From NCBI GenBank assembly GCA_018678395.1, contig JAHHMJ010000701.1:1-8198 (forward strand): DNA of 8,198 bases, in the 5' to 3' direction. Position 1 is the stretch's first letter; each line of letters starts with the position of its first letter. Below the pieces are notes generated by a model. That model was not told the origin of the DNA and did not search any database. It saw nothing but the letters and a program-made list of their open reading frames with translations. Position numbers and translations under genes: made by a program. This stretch comes from Gemmatimonadota bacterium. GTDB taxonomy: Bacteria; Gemmatimonadota; Gemmatimonadetes; Longimicrobiales; Gaopeijiaceae. Below, in pieces: positions 6,003 to 8,198 of the stretch.

Positions 6003-6764
6003 TCATGCGGGTTGACGGACGAGACTCAGGGGATCGACGGCGACTCCGTCGAGAAGAATCTCGAAGTGCAAGTGTGGTGCCGTGGACTGGCCCGTGTTGC
6101 CCGAGAGCGCGATGACCTCGTGGCGGCGGACGCTGGCGCCCTCGTCGACCAGGAGCAAGCTCGCGTGCGCATAGCGAGTCCGGTACCCGTTGCCGTGGTC
6201 GAGAACGATGTATCGCCCGTACACGGGATCGTCACCCGACTCGACGACACGGCCGGGTGCCGAGGCTCGGATGTAGGAATCCGTCGGGACGGCGATGTCG
6301 AGGCCGGGGTGGGCACGGGCCTCGGCTCCTTCCAGCAGAGGCTGGGTCACGAAGCCACGCTGTGTGAGGGGCCACGACGATGGCGTTGGGTCGTCGTCAT
6401 CGGTACCGCCTCCACTTCGACCCGCCGCCGGGGGAAGCCACACCTCGGATTCGAGTCCCGTCCCCGAACCGAACAAACCCCGAAGTTGCGCATATCGGGC
6501 CTCGACCTCTTCGAGCGTCGCAGCGAGGGCCTGCATCGCAGCTCGATCCTCCTCCATTTCCGCCACTCGCGCCTCGAGCCGCGCGGCTTCGACGGAGCGC
6601 CAGGCGAAGTAGACCCAGGACGCCGCGAAGAGGACGCCCACGGTTCCGATGGCCCAAAGGCCGCGTCGCAGCGTCGCACGGCCATGGCCGAACGGCATCC
6701 GGTAGGTTCGGCTCTCGGTTCCGTCCCCGGGGACGATGATCAGGGTGGCGCGTTCGTCGGTCAC
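6003..6764 (-). CDS. Membrane-anchored M23 (LytM) peptidoglycan endopeptidase
   Basis: A 253-residue bitopic protein. Residues 1-33 are cytoplasmic, 35-55 form one membrane helix, 57-97 are a Glu/Ala/Arg-rich coiled coil, 112-130 are a Gly/Asp-rich linker, and the M23 domain fills about 135-250. The LytM zinc site is complete: H152 and D156 (HPGLD), and H233 of HLH (231-233); H200 in RYAH and H231 match the other catalytic histidines. It should therefore be an active periplasmic hydrolase of peptide cross-links, unlike degenerate EnvC/NlpD-type activators. The start is GTG at 6764, only 3 nt after the parB stop, with at best a distant GGAG. The first Met inside (residue 23) would remove the conserved-looking LIIVPGDG segment. 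Single-helix, coiled-coil M23 proteins next to bactofilin genes are a known pairing (LmdC and BacA of stalked bacteria; Csd1 and CcmA of Helicobacter, roughly comparable), so bactofilin control of this hydrolase is a reasonable inference. Confidence 0.93.
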   Translation of the reverse strand: MTDERATLIIVPGDGTESRTYRMPFGHGRATLRRGLWAIGTVGVLFAASWVYFAWRSVEAARLEARVAEMEEDRAAMQALAATLEEVEARYAQLRGLFGSGTGLESEVWLPPAAGRSGGGTDDDDPTPSSWPLTQRGFVTQPLLEGAEARAHPGLDIAVPTDSYIRASAPGRVVESGDDPVYGRYIVLDHGNGYRTRYAHASLLLVDEGASVRRHEVIALSGNTGQSTAPHLHFEILLDGVAVDPLSLVRQPA

Positions 6765-6767
6765 GGC

Positions 6768-7661
6768 TCAGCCCAGTAGCTCCGACGCCTCGACGCCGGC
6801 AATGAGGGCGAAGATTCGCTCGAAGTCCTCGGTATCGTGGAAGGGGACTTCGATGACGCCCTTTCCCTTCTTCCCGCCAGCGCGGATCTGCACGCGCGTC
6901 GCCAAACGCTCACGAAGCGCCTCCTCGAGCGCGCGAACCAGCGGGTCCTGTGCCCGGCGGCCACCGCGATCGGGCGAACGTGGGCGGGCGCCCCGTGCCG
7001 CACGGACCTGCCGTTCGACCTCACGAACGGACCAGCCCTCCGCCACCGCACGCCGCGCCAGGTCGCCGGCCCGGACAGGATCGTCGACCGAGAGCAGCGC
7101 CCGGGCGTGACCCATACCCAAAGTGCCGGCCTGCAACAACTTACGAATGGAGGGCGGCAACTTCAGCAGCCGCAGCATGTTCGCGACCGTGCTCCGCTCC
7201 TTTCCGACCGCCCGAGCGACCTCCTCCTGAGTCATGCCGAAGCGATCGATCAACGCCTGATAGCCGTCGGCCTCCTCCAGAGCGTTCAGCTGCTCGCGCT
7301 GCAGGTTCTCGACGAGCGCCAGAACCAGAAGGGCCTCGTCCGACACCTCGCGGACGACCACCGGCACATCCGTCCACTCCAGCCGCTGAATCGACCGGAA
7401 GCGGCGCTCCCCGGCCACGAGCTGGTACCGCTCCGCGGAGGCCGTGTCGGGTCGGACGAGGAGCGGCTGCAGCAGTCCGTTCTCGCTGATGGACAAGACC
7501 AGTTCCGCCAGCTCCGCCTCGGAGAAATCCCGACGCGGCTGGAGTGGGTTGGGAACGATCGAGCCGACCGGAACGCGCCGAACCTCGGTCTCCCCGACAG
7601 GCTCTTCCATGTAGTCGCCCAGGAGAGCACCCAGGCCGCGGCCCAACCTGTCCTTCCTCAT
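6768..7661 (-). CDS. parB: Chromosome partitioning protein ParB (CTPase, parS-binding)
   Basis: A 297-residue chromosomal-type ParB (Spo0J/Noc family). ParB binds parS sites near the origin, switches into a sliding clamp on CTP binding, and stimulates ParA. In order: a Lys/Arg-rich N-terminal [10 protein letters not shown] segment (residues 5-14) of the kind that stimulates ParA; an N-terminal ParB/Srx domain from about 27, with NPLQPR at 38-43, GERRFR at 84-89 (the CTP-binding arginine motif) and ENLQRE at 118-123; a helix-turn-helix from about 142 to 165 ([11 protein letters not shown], then [10 protein letters not shown]); a basic, Gly/Arg-rich linker at about 221-238; and a C-terminal dimerisation domain at about 240-297 ([10 protein letters not shown]). 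ATG 7661 overlaps the parA stop (ATGA), with GGAGAG at 7672-7667 five nt upstream. Length and motifs are normal. I found no canonical parS inside the window. Confidence 0.97.
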   Translation of the reverse strand: MRKDRLGRGLGALLGDYMEEPVGETEVRRVPVGSIVPNPLQPRRDFSEAELAELVLSISENGLLQPLLVRPDTASAERYQLVAGERRFRSIQRLEWTDVPVVVREVSDEALLVLALVENLQREQLNALEEADGYQALIDRFGMTQEEVARAVGKERSTVANMLRLLKLPPSIRKLLQAGTLGMGHARALLSVDDPVRAGDLARRAVAEGWSVREVERQVRAARGARPRSPDRGGRRAQDPLVRALEEALRERLATRVQIRAGGKKGKGVIEVPFHDTEDFERIFALIAGVEASELLG

Positions 7662-8198
7662 GCCATCTCTCCGGCCGGCACCCGGCCCTCCTGAGCGCGA
7701 ATCACTTCGCCCGCCAGTGCCAGGTAGCTGCGCGCCCCCGCCGAGCTGGCGTCGTAGTTCACGATGGGACTCCCGAAGCTCGGCGCCTCGGCCAGGCGGA
7801 CATTCCGCGGAATCTGCGTTCGGTAGACCTTCCGACCGAAGTACTGAACGGCCTCCTCCGCAACCTGCCGCGACAAATTGAGGCGTTTGTCGTACATCGT
7901 CAGAAGCACGCCCTCGATCTCCAGGGCCGGATTCAGTCCCCGCTGCACCAGCCGAACGGTGTTGAGAAGCTGACTCAGCCCTTCCAGAGCGTAGAACTCA
8001 CACTGGATCGGGATCAGAACGGAATCCGCGGCCGTCAGGGTGTTGAGCGTGAGGAGACCCAAGGAAGGCGGACAGTCCACGAGGATGAAGTCATAGGCGT
8101 CGCGCACTTCGGCGAGCGCTCGGCGGAGGATCGTCTCGCGGCCCCCCTCCCCGACCAACTCGATCTCCGCTCCGACCAGGTCGCGTGTCGAAGGAAGG
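7658..8198 (-). CDS. parA: Chromosome partitioning ATPase ParA/Soj (partial, N-terminus outside window)
   Basis: The last 179 residues are visible; the deviant Walker A region, roughly the first 75-90 residues of a usual 250-270, lies beyond 8198. The frame is open to the window end and begins with [15 protein letters not shown], the conserved ParA segment that normally reads IPSTRDL. The Walker B region is [15 protein letters not shown], followed by the typical [16 protein letters not shown] stretch and, nearer the end, the [14 protein letters not shown] motif and a Tyr-rich SxGA-S-Y region. ParA-type ATPases bind the nucleoid as ATP dimers and drive origin movement through ParB. The presence of the full [12 protein letters not shown] motif marks it as the chromosomal Soj type rather than a MinD or a plasmid ParA. 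Translation shares an ATGA with parB. Confidence 0.97.
   Translation of the reverse strand, partial: LPSTRDLVGAEIELVGEGGRETILRRALAEVRDAYDFILVDCPPSLGLLTLNTLTAADSVLIPIQCEFYALEGLSQLLNTVRLVQRGLNPALEIEGVLLTMYDKRLNLSRQVAEEAVQYFGRKVYRTQIPRNVRLAEAPSFGSPIVNYDASSAGARSYLALAGEVIRAQEGRVPAGEMA
7667..7672 (-). promoter_or_regulatory. Shine-Dalgarno of parB inside parA
   Basis: Minus strand GGAGAG with a 5-nt spacer to ATG 7661. Together with the ATGA stop/start overlap it supports translational coupling of parA and parB. Confidence 0.6.

Overview
This 8.2-kb window is high-GC bacterial DNA in which every supportable gene lies on the minus strand, so gene order is read here from high to low coordinates. The protein set is ParA, ParB, a membrane-anchored M23 peptidase, a bactofilin, a Nif3 protein, a secreted M14 peptidase, a zinc-ribbon/TPR membrane protein, a LOG protein and a DUF819 protein. 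This fits a chromosomal region of a high-GC Gram-negative bacterium. Gemmatimonadota is my best guess from the protein flavour and gene mix, with Myxococcota-like lineages as an alternative. This is inference, because no rRNA or lineage marker is present. No mobile element, tRNA, rRNA or CRISPR array was seen.

Region A (8198 down to 5551) is a tight four-gene cluster: parA (5' end outside the window), parB, an M23/LytM peptidase with one membrane helix and a coiled coil, and a bactofilin. parA and parB share an ATGA overlap, parB and the M23 gene are 3 nt apart, and the bactofilin start overlaps or nearly abuts the M23 stop. The order suggests co-expression of chromosome segregation factors with a cytoskeletal scaffold and a cell-wall hydrolase. 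That is the most interesting biology in the window.

Region B (5402 down to 4638) encodes a Nif3-family dinuclear-metal protein, separated from the bactofilin by about 150 bp without a gene. Region C (4551 down to 2170) encodes a 793-residue secreted M14 carboxypeptidase-like protein with a C-terminal class-I glutamine-amidotransferase-like domain. A possible sigma70-type promoter lies just upstream of it.

Region D (2159 down to 1) is a compact trio: a double zinc-ribbon protein with one membrane helix and a TPR-like outer part, a LOG-family nucleotide phosphoribohydrolase homologue, and the first 165 residues of a DUF819 membrane protein. Both internal junctions are 4-bp GTGA stop/start overlaps, so translation is probably coupled. 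The shared role of this trio is unknown. Apart from the roughly 150-bp and 85-bp gaps noted above, the window is almost fully coding.
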